64,000 nt of DNA from Plantago major (Eukaryota > Streptophyta > Magnoliopsida > Lamiales > Plantaginaceae), in contig JAIFAC010000115.1 in assembly GCA_026545765.1 (NCBI GenBank), positions 62,001-126,000 on the forward strand. Direction: 5' to 3'. Below are positions 20,042-30,833 of the stretch, piece by piece. A program made the position numbers and the translations under genes. The stretch's first letter is position 1. Every line of letters begins with the position of its first letter. Below the pieces are notes generated by a model, which saw only the letters and a list, made by a program, of their open reading frames with translations, ran no database searches and was not told the DNA's origin.

Positions 20042-23000
20042 CCTCACATTAATCATCTCTGCACAGTGAAGAAACTTAGCAGTTGATAATGGTTTTGTAA
20101 ATGAGTCTGCAGCATTTTCTATAGTATGAATCTTTTCTACTTTGATTAATCCTCCATCAATGATATCCCTTATGAAATACAACCTCACATCTATATGCTT
20201 GGTCCTTTCATGAAAATGCTGGTGCTTAGCTAATTGAATAGCACTTTGATTATCACACAATACAGAAACACATTCCTAATGAATGCCTAATTCTTTGATC
20301 AATCCATTTAACCACATAGCTTCCTTAATTGCCTCAGTCACAACAATAAACTCACCCTCAGTTGTAGATAATGCAATAATAGATTGTTGAGAACACTTCC
20401 AGCTGATAGCTATGCCATACAAAGTAAAAACAAATCCAGTAACAGATTTTCTTGTATCTATATTAGATGCAAAATCTGCATCAACAAAACCTCTCAGTGG
20501 CACATCTGTTTCTTTAGCAACTGTGAACTTAAGACCATGATGTATAGTTCCTTTAATGTATCTAAGAACTCCTTTCACTATATTCCAATGTACCATGCCT
20601 GGATTGCTCATAAACCTACTTATCACACTCATTGCACATGCCAGATCAGGTTTACAGCAAATCATTGAGTACATTATGCTCCCCACAGCACTAGCATAAG
20701 GTATTCTACTCATTCCATACATCTCAGTCTGAATAGGACATTGGCTCAGAGACAACTAAATACCAGGATTAATTGGCACAGTAGAAGGCTTAGACATGTT
20801 CATATTAAACTTAGCAAGTACCTTAGACAAGTATGATGACTGAGTAAGAAACAAGCTTCCATCAAGATCATTTTATATCCATTCCCAGAATTCTACTTGC
20901 AGCTCCCAGATCTTTCATTTCAAATTCTGAGCTCAATTTAGACTTTAGAACACATATATCAACAGTAGACTCCCAGCTATTAGAATATCATCCACATAAA
21001 GAAGCAGATAAATGCAGTTTTCATGAGAAACATCTGAGAAGTAAATACAACTATCATACCTGCTTCTGATAAATTGTATTGAGCTCATAAATTCATCAAA
21101 CCTTTTGTACCATTGGCGATGACTTTGTTTTAAACCATATAGAGATTTTCTCAGTAGACAAGCTTTGTTCTCCTTATCTTCTGTATGCACTCCATCTGGA
21201 ACCTTCATATATATAATTTCTTCTAGCATACCATGTAGAAATGTTGTCTTCACATCCACTTGTTGAAGATGTAGGTTCCATTGTGTCACCATAGCCAATA
21301 GAATTCTGATAGACACATGTTTAACCAACTCTCCCATAACCAAACATATCAGGAGCAATCTTGTTTGTTCTCTTTTCCCTGTCCTTAGCTAGCTGATATG
21401 AAGATAAAACATTAGTATCATCTGTAGTGATACTTGAATTTGTATTATCTGAAGTTGTACCAACTATGTTAATGTGTGAACTATCCTCATTATCAGTTGA
21501 GTGATCTTTTCCAGTAGTAGTTTCACCTGTATCACTGCAATGCTCCACCGGAATTTCAGTAGTATGTCTGTTAGGCTTAAGTGGCATAACATTCTCATTG
21601 AATATGAAATCCCTGCTAACAATGCACCTCTTTTGATCAATAATCCACAGCTTATACCATTTCACACCAGTAGGGTAACCCAAGAAAATGCATCTGAGAG
21701 CTCTAGGGTCCAATTTACCCTGCCTTATGTGAGCTAGAGCTAGACAACCAAACACTTTTAGATGATTGTAGGAAGGAGGCTTACCAGACCAAATTTCTTC
21801 AGGAGTTTTATTGTTCAGTGGTGCTGAAGGACTTCTACTAATAATATAGCATGTTGTGGATGCAACTTCACCCCAGAAATTCTTGCTCAAACCTGAGCTA
21901 ATCAACATGCACCTCACCCTCTCCAGTATTGTCCTATTAAACCTCTCTGCAACTCCATTTTGTTGTGGAGTTCACAGGATAGTTTATGTCTCATGATCCC
22001 TTTTCTTTCTGAGAATCATTAAATTCCCACGAGAGGAACTCAAACCATTATACATCACGAGATATTTAATCTTCCTTCCTGTGAGATTCTCCACCTCAAC
22101 TAACTATTCCTTAAACTTGCTGAATGTTTCATCTTTAGTCTTTAGCACAATTAACCACACTTTCCTAGAATAGTCATCAATGATGGATAAGAAGTATCTT
22201 CCACCATTCATTGTCTTTGTGTTTGTTGGCCCCTATAAATCTGAATGCAGATAATCTAGAGGAGCCTGAGTAGTGTGTTTAGCTGTATCAAAACCAACCT
22301 TGTGTGATTTTCACAGAACTGCAGGTGAGTGATTTGATCCCCTCCTAGAAGATTTTGTTTTGTTAGCTCTCTCAAGCCCTCTCACTGAGATGTCCCATTC
22401 TAGCATGCCACATCTGAGTTTTATCTTTAGAAATTATGCTAGCTGATATTCCTGTAATGGTGCAACCAACCAGATAGTATAGTCCATTCTCCTTTATACC
22501 TTTCATAAATGTGATACCAGATTTCATAATGCTTAAAACACCATTCTCAGAAGAATACTTATGTCCAGATCCATCCAACACACCTAGAGAGATTAGATTT
22601 CTCTTCAACTTAGGAACATATCTGACATTAGTTAGTATTCTTACAACTCCATCATGCAATTTAAGCTTAATATCACCAATTCCTTCAATATTGCACTCAT
22701 AATCATCTCCCAGAAGCACAGAACCACATTTGTTAGCTTTGTAATTCATAAACCAATCTAAATTTGGGCTCATATGAAAGGAACAACCAAAATCCAACAC
22801 CCAACGCATATGAGATTTAGAATTTACTACAGAACATGCTTCAGAAACAACTAGTACCTCTGCATCACCATATGGTTGAGATGATTCAGCTATATCTGCA
22901 TTGTTGTTGGCTCCATTTGCTTGAAACTTTCCAGATTTCTTGTCTCTTTTGAATTGAAAACATTGTTTCTTGAGATGACCAGGTTTCTTGCAGTAGAAAC

Positions 23001-23714
23001 ACTTTCTTTTTTCAGTAACACTCCCATCTGCAGGTTTTTTCTCTATCAGCTTTCCTTGCATCTGCATAAGCTGGTTGTTTGTTTCTTCCTTTAACCTTGT
23101 TACTCCTCTTTTCCCTTATATTCAGACTTTCAGCTGACAGATCATTACTGGTAGATGGATTCCTATGCAGCTCCTTATTCCTGAGAGCTACATCCACATC
23201 TTCATAAGTGAGCTTAGTGCTCTTACGAATAACCAATGCATCTATGAAATGCTCATAGGATTTAGGTAATGCTCCCAAGATTACTAGAGCCTTATCCTCA
23301 TCAGTAAAAGAGATTTGCACACTCTCAAGATCCTGGCACATCTTGTTAAAATCATCCAATTGTTCAGAGATTGATCTATCAGGATTAATGCTGAAGTTGA
23401 ATAACTTCTTCCTTATTTGCATAAGTCTTTGAGTTGTACATTTCTTCTAACTGCTCCCATACTTCTTTAGCTGTTTTGAGCTTTACAACCTCCCTAAGAA
23501 TCTTATCATCATGAGACAAGATTATAGTGTTGTGAGCTCTCCCCATGATTGTTGCTTTCTCCTTAGCATCAACATTAGTTCCAAATCCTTTATCACCTAA
23601 GAGAGCTGCGTCCAAACCTTGATGAATGAGTAATGCTTCCATCTTTGCTTTCCACAAACCGAAATCAGTTTTCTCAGTGAATTTCTCTACATCAAATCTC
23701 ATAGAGGATCCCAT
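20042..23714 (-). pseudogene. Copia Gag-Pol polyprotein, copy 2
   Basis: Reads from an ATG at 23714: MGSSMRFDVEKFTEKTDFGL (Gag), CFYCKKPGHLKKQC (intact zinc knuckle, near 23000), and a protease region where DSGSS has become DFGCS. Then LWHARMGHLSE (integrase finger), an integrase core with the same Asp-to-Tyr change as copy 1 (codon 22050-22052) and GEVASTTCYIISRSP. About 300 bp are deleted near 21322. RT follows with FLHGMLEEIIYMKVPDG and the catalytic YVDD near 20970. RNase H then shows FVDADFASNIDTRKSVTGF and a C-terminal CDNQSAIQLAKH separated by a stop near 20276. Several frameshifts; not functional, but it preserves the RT/RNase H half that copy 1 has lost. Confidence 0.9.
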
Positions 23715-23882
23715 TGTTGATCGAGCACAAGAAGAGATCAGAGCTTCCTACAGACGGCGCCAATTGTTGAGATTCAACAATCAATCTTTTCGAACAAACA
23801 ATCGATCAAACAATAACAAATCACACCAATCAAAACAACATAACGATTACGTGGTTCAGCTTAAACAAGCCTACATCTACGG

Positions 23883-24770
23883 TGTTGAGGGGTAAAACCT
23901 CGAACACCAACTAAACTACTACAAGTAACCTAATCTAGGATCCGCCTCCTACTTGTGGTCCGAAGCAAGACAAGTCCGAGCCTGGGAACCTGAAAGACTA
24001 AGTGGGGGGGGGGGGGGGTTAGAATGGGTCACCCGGATTGCATATGTTAATCCGGTAAGAGACTTTACTCAAGAGAGAGTTGGAAGCTCTCAATGTAATA
24101 GTTATGAGGAAGGTTATCAAGCCCAGAAACACTTACCTTAAGGTCTTGGACCTAATGCTATATTTATAGTTATCATGTACTTATGAGGAGGTTCATAAGA
24201 TGATGCCAAGTGTATGATTCAGATTTGGACACCAATGCTACCTTTGGCCCATAGCCCAATAGTGAACAGTAGTCCAATACCGATTAGTGGGCCTGGGAGG
24301 TTAGTTTGGACCTTTTCCCTCTGAGAGTACTGTTCCGCCTGTTGGGTCCGTGTTAGTCCCTCGGACAAATCTGTCTGTTTGGTTGATCTGCCCTTGGGTA
24401 ACTCTGGATGTCCGAGCCAAGAGTCTCACGGAAGTATCTCAATGGTTATGTTATATACGTTTGGTCTTACTGTGCTGGTGGCGTCCGAGATTCTCTCGTC
24501 CGGTCCGTTTAGCATCTTAGGACTGACAATTTGTGGCACTTGGAAGGACCATGTGACCTTTTGTCAGGTTCGGAAGTCGTACACCTAGCTTGGTCGGACT
24601 TAGCTGAGAAGGTGTGTTGACTTGTAAGTACTAGTTGACCTGGAATGGTTTCCCTTAGGTCGGACCATTTGAAGGTCGGACTAGTACTGAATTGGCTATT
24701 TCAACCTTGATGCGCTCTAGGACACGCTTTATGGCGCCCTTAACGGATTGGACACATGTCCGTATCAACA
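23883..24770 (-). repeat. LTR of a further retrotransposon (element C), minus strand
   Basis: 888 bp bounded by TGTTGAGGGG on the left and CCGTATCAACA on the right, i.e. TGTTGA...TCAACA on either strand. On the minus strand it is preceded by ACTAGGGGGACATA, a typical polypurine tract. This makes it the 3' LTR of a minus-strand element whose body lies to the right. It abuts the broken 5' LTR of copia copy 2. A run of G (about 24003-24019) lies inside. No second LTR is visible to the right. Confidence 0.5.
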
Positions 24771-25378
24771 TATGTCCCCCTAGTTTCCAAGTATCTTAGT
24801 AGAAGATAGTTGGTAACTATGAAGGGAATAATCGTGTCGTGGAGCGTGTCCGAATCGTTAACTAAAAAAGGAAAAAAAATCCTTTTTGTCGGGATCCGTC
24901 ATCCGTGTCCTTAGGAGTTCAATATATCTCTTCCCCCCACCCCCCTTTTCTTTCTATAGTCCTAGTTATGTAATAGCTTCGATTTGTAGAAGAAAAATAT
25001 TTATATCGGAGATATATAGATCCGAAATGCAGTTAGGATCTGACGAAGTCCTCTGTGGAAGAGTGTATAGGAAGTTATCCGTCGGACCGAATATGTGGAA
25101 TGGTCCACCTGGGCCGATGAACAGTTATTTAAAAGGCCCAACAAGTCGTCCATCCAGCCCACAGGAAGAGATCCCGAGTGAAGCGATATGGCCCTTGGAT
25201 TTTGAAAATATCAACGGTTGGGATTTAAACCCGAGTGATGTTACGCCTCTGAGAAACATTAAATGGGGTGTGACGTCGATACAACACTGGTGAACCGTCG
25301 CATCCGTTGGATTGGAAAGATCAACGGTTGGGGTTCGAATCCAGGTGATGCGACGCTTCGTTTCCCCCAAATTGCCCA
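24771..25378. other. Interior of element C, non-coding
   Basis: Begins with the purine tract (24771-24788). Two diverged direct repeats are visible: ATCAACGGTTGGGATTTAAA near 25208 and ATCAACGGTTGGGGTTCGAA near 25319. No retrotransposon protein is recognisable. Confidence 0.35.
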
Positions 25379-26285
25379 TATAAATAGTCAGCCCATCAGT
25401 CACTTTCACACTTTTAGCCACATCGAAACTCAGAGCGACTATAAAGCAATCCGAACAAGCTGAAACTTCATAAAATCTTGGAATGTCCACCTCGATTACG
25501 TACCCTCGGAGAAATAGCAAGGCTTAAATCGTCCGTTCGAGCTCATCAAGTCGACTTTGTCAAGTAAATGCGCTTGATTCCTCCTAAGGTTTTCATTTTC
25601 GTGATATGCTTTGCATGCTTGTATGTTTTATACCTTGAATATCGATTGTGATTACGTGGTTGCGAATGTTGCTAGTGATAAACCTGCGGCGTGTAATTGG
25701 ACTAATTTCCTTCTGGTAACTTTGTTAATTTGTCTAAATGCGTCCATACTGTAACCAAAACTTGACTATGCATGCTTATCTGGTGATGTGTTGGCGCCGA
25801 TTGGCACATAGTCTTTAAATAAATTGTCCTGATACGTGCGGTAGGGTGACAATAGCCTTGACGGCACATCCACATGTGCCATGGTTAGTGCCCATGTCCT
25901 TCTGTGTATAGAAAATCTGATAGTTTAGATTTTTCCTCGGACCTCTGGACTTAATAAGACATATAAATGAACTCTCGGAAAATAACAATCATCGTTTCTG
26001 ATATGTTTCCATACCTTTAGGATATGCGGGGCGATAGTCGAGAATGTTCACGGCGGATTACCATGATGGAGCAGATTTGGGAGGTGAATCTGCGGGCTTA
26101 AGCGTGTCCGTAGAAGATTATTTGCTCGTGGATGTCTTATCTTCTAGAGATTCCGATGCCGGACATGGAACCCGCGATGCAGCCAATCCTCAGCCTAGCG
26201 GACCAGTGGGCGAAGGAAATGTTAGTGGGGCAAGGTCGTTAGTCCAATTTTGGACTATGGGGCTGTCGTGAACAAACCCTTGACT
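25379..26285 (+). other. Possible transcription unit antisense to element C
   Basis: TATAAATA at 25379-25386 is followed by a C/A-rich leader. A donor-like CAA|GTAAATG lies near 25563, an acceptor-like CTTTAG ends at 26020, and an ATG at 26044 opens a 75-codon frame (MFTADYHDGADLGGESAGLS and onward, acidic and Gly/Ser-rich). That frame ends where a GC-rich hAT-like element begins. The position between a body and a 3' LTR, opposite to the element, parallels the antisense PMD gene of element B. I see no domain; this is an inference from signals only. Confidence 0.25.
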
Positions 26286-27081
26286 GTAAAATGGCGAACT
26301 GGACCGGCCCGTTAATATAGGCCCGTGATCGGCCCGGACCAAATATTTTAATGGGGCTTTAGGGGCCACTTATTCCATGGCCCGGACCGGACCGAAAAAA
26401 GCCTGTGGCCCGGACCGAAAAGCCCGATATATTTATTGAACATATTATGTGATAATAAGAATCGAAATTTATTAATCGAGCTAACACGTTAAAATTGGAC
26501 TCTAAGAAAACTAATCACACTAACTGGGCGTATACATTACAAGTCCATAGTCGACTCAAAACACATTAAAATTATTCATTCTTTTCTTCCTACTTGCGTC
26601 ACATTCACTCATCAATTCATCATCTACATTTTATTCTTCATCAATTCTTTTTCCTCTTTAGTCTCTCGGCGTTCTTTTATCTTGGCGTGTTTAATGGTTT
26701 TGAATTTTAATCACATGTATGCTAAATGAGCCAAAACAATATCTTACTTAACTTTCACCCAGTACAGTACATTGCTTATGTATATAGTAGTTTTTTTCTT
26801 TTCATTTATGCATTTAACTAGTAAAAAGTTTGTAATAACATTTTACATGCCAAGAAAAAAATAAGTTCTTTTTTATTATGTATAAAAAGAGAAATGGAAA
26901 AAAAAGAGAGGAAAATTTGTTTTTTTGGCCCGGACCAACCCGCTAATGAGCCCGACCCCAAAATAATGGGGCTAGGGGCTTGGCCGGGCCTACATATATC
27001 TCAAAAGCCCGGCCCCTTAAAAACAGGCCCGGACCGATTTAGCCCAGCCCTGCCCAGACCGGCCCGATTGCCACCTCTAAT
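26286..27081. mobile_element. hAT-like non-autonomous element rich in GGCCCGG motifs
   Basis: The outer parts are inverted and packed with GGCCCGGACC motifs (26290-26430 and 26925-27080); the right end reads CGGCCCGATTGCCACCTCTA. The centre is AT-rich and non-coding. The style is that of plant hAT MITEs and resembles the ends of the element at 54043-56115. The left end is degenerate and I could not confirm an 8-bp target duplication. Confidence 0.5.
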
Positions 27082-27848
27082 AGGAATCAAGGTTGGAGCT
27101 TTGCCTGTCCCATCCACATATGCCTTAAGCTCAGCTGATCCCTTAAATCATACGGCCCAATAGGTAAGAAGCGTCAGAGACTTTTTCTCTTTCTAAATGA
27201 GGTCCAGTTACTATAAACGGCAAGAAGAAGAACAAGGTTAAGCTAGGGGACCTACGATACTGGCTTGACTCTTTAGCTAAGGCAGTGAAAAGGAATAATA
27301 TGACGCCGAACAGAGAGCAAAATACTGGTAGATGGTCGATCTCCTGACACTAATTTTAGAACATCGAAGAAAAGAGCAGTCTAGTGTCGGTTGAACAAGA
27401 AAAATTCTGTAAGTTACAATTTTTCTTCTTCATTTCAACATTCACCATTCCCTTTTTCTAGGCTAGGACTTGCAATCTTTACTTCAGGTTTATAAGTTGG
27501 GGCTGTTAAACGATTCCCTAGCTCGTTTTCACCCTGCCCAACTCTTACTTGCTCTTATTATTCTAAAGCTAATGAAATTACATGTAGTTCCAACTACTTC
27601 GTATCTTGTTTACATACATGTATGATTCCAGTTTATGTCTAGGGTTTAGGGTCTGGGGTTTAGTCTTCATTCGTGTGCTCACTAGAAGACGTATCAGCTG
27701 GTCAATCACACTAATTAGATTGCTCCAAAGCAAGCATGTTAAACTCTAAAGTTTTTATGGATGTGTTCTATAAAAGAAAGTTGTACATTGTTAATAGGTG
27801 TAGCATTTTCTAACCTATTAAACTCTTCGGAATTTTTGGAGCGTTACA
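27082..27848. other. No gene recognised
   Basis: Short open frames only. A small telomere-like stretch (AGGGTTTAGGGTCTGGGGTTTAG) lies near 27640-27663. Confidence 0.3.
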
Positions 27849-28269
27849 TTCACCCCATATTAAAATGGGCAACGTCCTTGTCGTGCCTAGGCCTAGACCA
27901 ACCGTCTACCGCTAGTGAATTTTGGACTGCCTCGACACTGATACCATTTGTAATAACCCGACCACTAATCGATTAAGACTAGACAATTTAGGTTGACGTG
28001 GTTTCCCATAAGCTGCTCTATAGATAATATGCTAGCCTATACCAACACAACATATATAAAGTTCTTATAGATAAATTATAAAAAAGAAAAAAGAAGGTAC
28101 AATTTATCCATATGAATAACAATTTCAATGACTTTAAATTCTCTCAAATTTCGGGCTAGCTTTATACAAACTTAGGTCCAAGGGTATATTTTCTACGACT
28201 CCAAATTAATAATTTGGTTAATTTGGTTATCAATCAAAAGGTTTGACTTCATTTCTGAGAATCTTACAT
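27849..28269 (-). mobile_element. TRIM-like LTR remnant
   Basis: On the minus strand an LTR-like block (28269-27949, TGTAAGATTCTC...TTATTACA) is followed directly by AATGGTATCAGTG, resembling the initiator-Met tRNA primer site TGGTATCAGAG. About 100 bp further is a purine tract ATATGGGGTGAA before TGTAACGCTCC. The tiny interior without coding sequence suggests a terminal-repeat retrotransposon in miniature. The second LTR is not convincingly similar to the first, so this is tentative. Confidence 0.35.
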
Positions 28270-28634
28270 GGTATTAGCATGAAGTGTGAATGTGTTGCAA
28301 GGAAAAAAAAAGTAAAATCCTTTTCGATTACCAAGCCTTTAACCTGCTTAATTACCTATGTTTTTCTTCAAATAATTTTATCTAGATGCATTCATATACA
28401 CGATTAATTGCGAATATTTTGTAAATCCTTAGTTACGATAACCTTGCATCAATAGCATATTCACGGGGGAAAATGTTTGATATGTTTTTTCAAGCATATC
28501 GAAGTCAGAAACCATTTCCTCACATAATTGGAGTCTGCCGTAATGTTGTATAGAGCTGAGGTGTATTCATTAACACTTTTAAAATCTTCCAGCCTCAAAT
28601 TTGGCTGTTAGAAGTGTTGGTTAAACTACTACTA
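28270..28634. other. 3' flank of the E4 ligase gene; nothing recognised
   Basis: AT-rich sequence between the TRIM-like remnant and the stop codon of the E4 gene. It probably contains the old 3' untranslated region. Confidence 0.35.
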
Positions 28635-28995
28635 CTACTTGGAACCTCTCCCACGTTCGGATTGCCTTCCTTGGATAAATTCTTCAATTTCTGCCTTCAA
28701 TTCTACGGCAGGAATCAGCATATCCGCAGTCAGTGTTGTCCAAGTAAACGGATCAGTCTGCAATATACGAAATGATATAGTATTAGCATTCATCTAACAT
28801 CTAAGAGCACTAGTTGTAGAGCTCTTATATTCAATACTAAACTCAAATTTAAGCTAAAAGAACAAAAATTGATCTAAAACAACAGAATTTCAGGCATCCT
28901 AAATTAGCAGGTCCCACAATACCTCAATCCTAAAATTGAGCACTGCGTGAAAAACTGCTCATATTTGAGTCGGCGGAAGTGTTTCTGGAGCAAGC

Positions 28996-30011
28996 TGTAG
29001 CAAGTAAAGTCGCTCAAATAATAATTTTATTAATCTTGATAAGCGAATTACAATCTACGTCTAATCCTCGATTCTAGTCTTCTAAGCGGCGAACTTGGAT
29101 CTTCAAATTCTTCGTTTTAGGATTCTGACTTAAAAGTCAGACAAGCGTCGATCTGAGGCTTCTCGACGATCTCGGATCGAATTATGAACTTGGGAGTGTT
29201 TGATGCGAGCGATGACGAACTTCTTGAGGATTTGATGAACTCTACGAAGAACGCTTCTAGATCGTCTCAGAATTTGGCCTTTGATCTTCTTTAGAGGAAG
29301 TTTGGCCGGCAGGAAACGTTTCTCCAAGGGCTTTTGAGCTTGATCTTGGATCTAACGATGGTCTTGGCTTAGATTTGGTGATGAACTTCAAGAACGTTTG
29401 CTCGAGTTTCGTCAGGATTCTCGGATTTGATCTTCTCTTTGGCGTAGTTGATCTTCCAATAACGTTTCTCCAAGTGCGTTGAGGCTTCTTCTTGGATCAA
29501 ACGGTGACTACTCCTGGATTTGTTGATGAACTTCTTGAATACTTGCTAGAACTTTGATGCTGATCTTGAGAAGACTTGTGATTCTTGCTCTTGTTCTTGC
29601 TTGCTCTTGCTTGTTGCTTGCCTTCTTTCTGCTCCTCTTCTTCTTATGCTCCTCTTGATTGTTGCTTGGTGTGTAGAGAATGAATGAAGAGTCTCTATTT
29701 ATATGATTTGAAAGCGTAAAAAGCGTATTCATAAAATATAGGGCTCGTGGCCCATTCTCGATTCAATTATCTTACTACATGGAGCCCTAGTCCATCCTTA
29801 ATTTATTTATTCTATGGCGATTCGTGATTCTTTCGCGTTGGTAGTGTGATATAATTTGATTTAAATTTATATATATTAGAAAATAATCTAGCAATTTTAT
29901 TTTAGAATTTAATTTAGTAAAATTCCAAAAATGCTAGAAAATTGTATTTTTGTTTTTCTAATATATATTTTTAAATGTCGTTTTATAGTAGACGAATTTC
30001 ATTCGTCTACA
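28996..30011 (-). mobile_element. Solo LTR of the element A/B family in the last E4 intron
   Basis: 1016 bp, TGTAGCAAG...CGTCTACA on the plus strand, i.e. an inverted copy of the A/B LTR (TGTAGACGAA...TTGCTACA). Both flanks are CAAGC (28991-28995, 30012-30016), a perfect 5-bp target duplication, so no further part of the element remains. It lies between the two exons that encode the second and third parts of the U-box. Confidence 0.95.
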
Positions 30012-30833
30012 CAAGCATTTCGATCCATTTTCCAAATTCAACTTTATTCTATTTGCTCCAGTTACAGTACTTTTATCTATATATTATGTACATAACCAAT
30101 ATTCTATTATTTGATTGCTCCACCAAATTGATTCAATCCTAATAAAAGAAAACAAATATATTGATTGCATGGTATTTTCTAAGCTCGTATATTGATTATT
30201 TTAATATGAGCACATGTAGTAAGTTTTCTAGAAACATTATTATATATAAATAGAAAAGGAAAATAAAAGAAGAATAATCATTATGCAAAAATAATACTAC
30301 TTCATATATGTTTCAATCTCAATTTTATATTTTAACTTCTTGTATAAGCAATTTTCAGTTTTGATACCGAATTACTTTAAAACGATAATGGTTAAATCTT
30401 ACAAATATTACTTCACTCCTTAAATTTTCATTATATGATATTATTAAATGAGTTTACGAGTAAATTGAGTTATATATAATTGAAGTAGTTCAAGATGGAT
30501 AGAGTATTTAATCATAGGACATTAAAATTTTATGTGCACAAACATTAGTGGTTTTCTCGTACTTAAGGATATTAACCTTTTACACCGACTCAAAAAATAT
30601 TTTGTTGAAAAACAATTAATGTTTCAAGTTATATATAACAACCAAAACAAGGATGAATATTATAAATCAAATATTGCACCGAGCATTAAATCAAATACAT
30701 GCAGCACTTCTTTGTCAAGATATAATAGGGGACCTGAACTTTTCAAAGATAAGATGGGAAGCTTGAAACATTTAGGGAGGGATTTGGGAGTCATGAAATA
30801 GGGGAGAATTGTAGGGAAAGGGTGATATCATAC
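30012..30833. other. Remainder of the last E4 intron
   Basis: Very AT-rich sequence with no coding or repeat signal that I recognise. Confidence 0.5.

Larger units (their letters stand above)
19381..23882 (-). mobile_element. Ty1/copia (Tork-like) element, copy 2, inverted
   Basis: Minus-strand element with a complete 3' LTR (19381-19903), a purine-rich tract (AAGGTGGAGAT) next to it, gag-pol (20042-23714) and only 118 bp of the 5' LTR (23765-23882), where another LTR begins. Relative to copy 1 it keeps RT and RNase H but has a deletion joining the connector before RT directly to the RT core near 21322. Confidence 0.9.

Noticed and set aside
24003-24019. G-run as a functional quadruplex
   Set aside because: A single homopolymer of G inside an LTR; length is likely uncertain in the assembly and no regulatory context is visible.
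25125-25520. 131-codon minus-strand open frame in element C
   Set aside because: No recognisable domain, and it overlaps direct repeats and promoter-like signals read on the other strand; likely chance.
27949-28269. LTR read on the plus strand with TGGTATTAGC as primer site
   Set aside because: The plus-strand primer-like site is poorer than the minus-strand TGGTATCAGTG, and a purine tract fits the minus orientation; orientation kept tentative.
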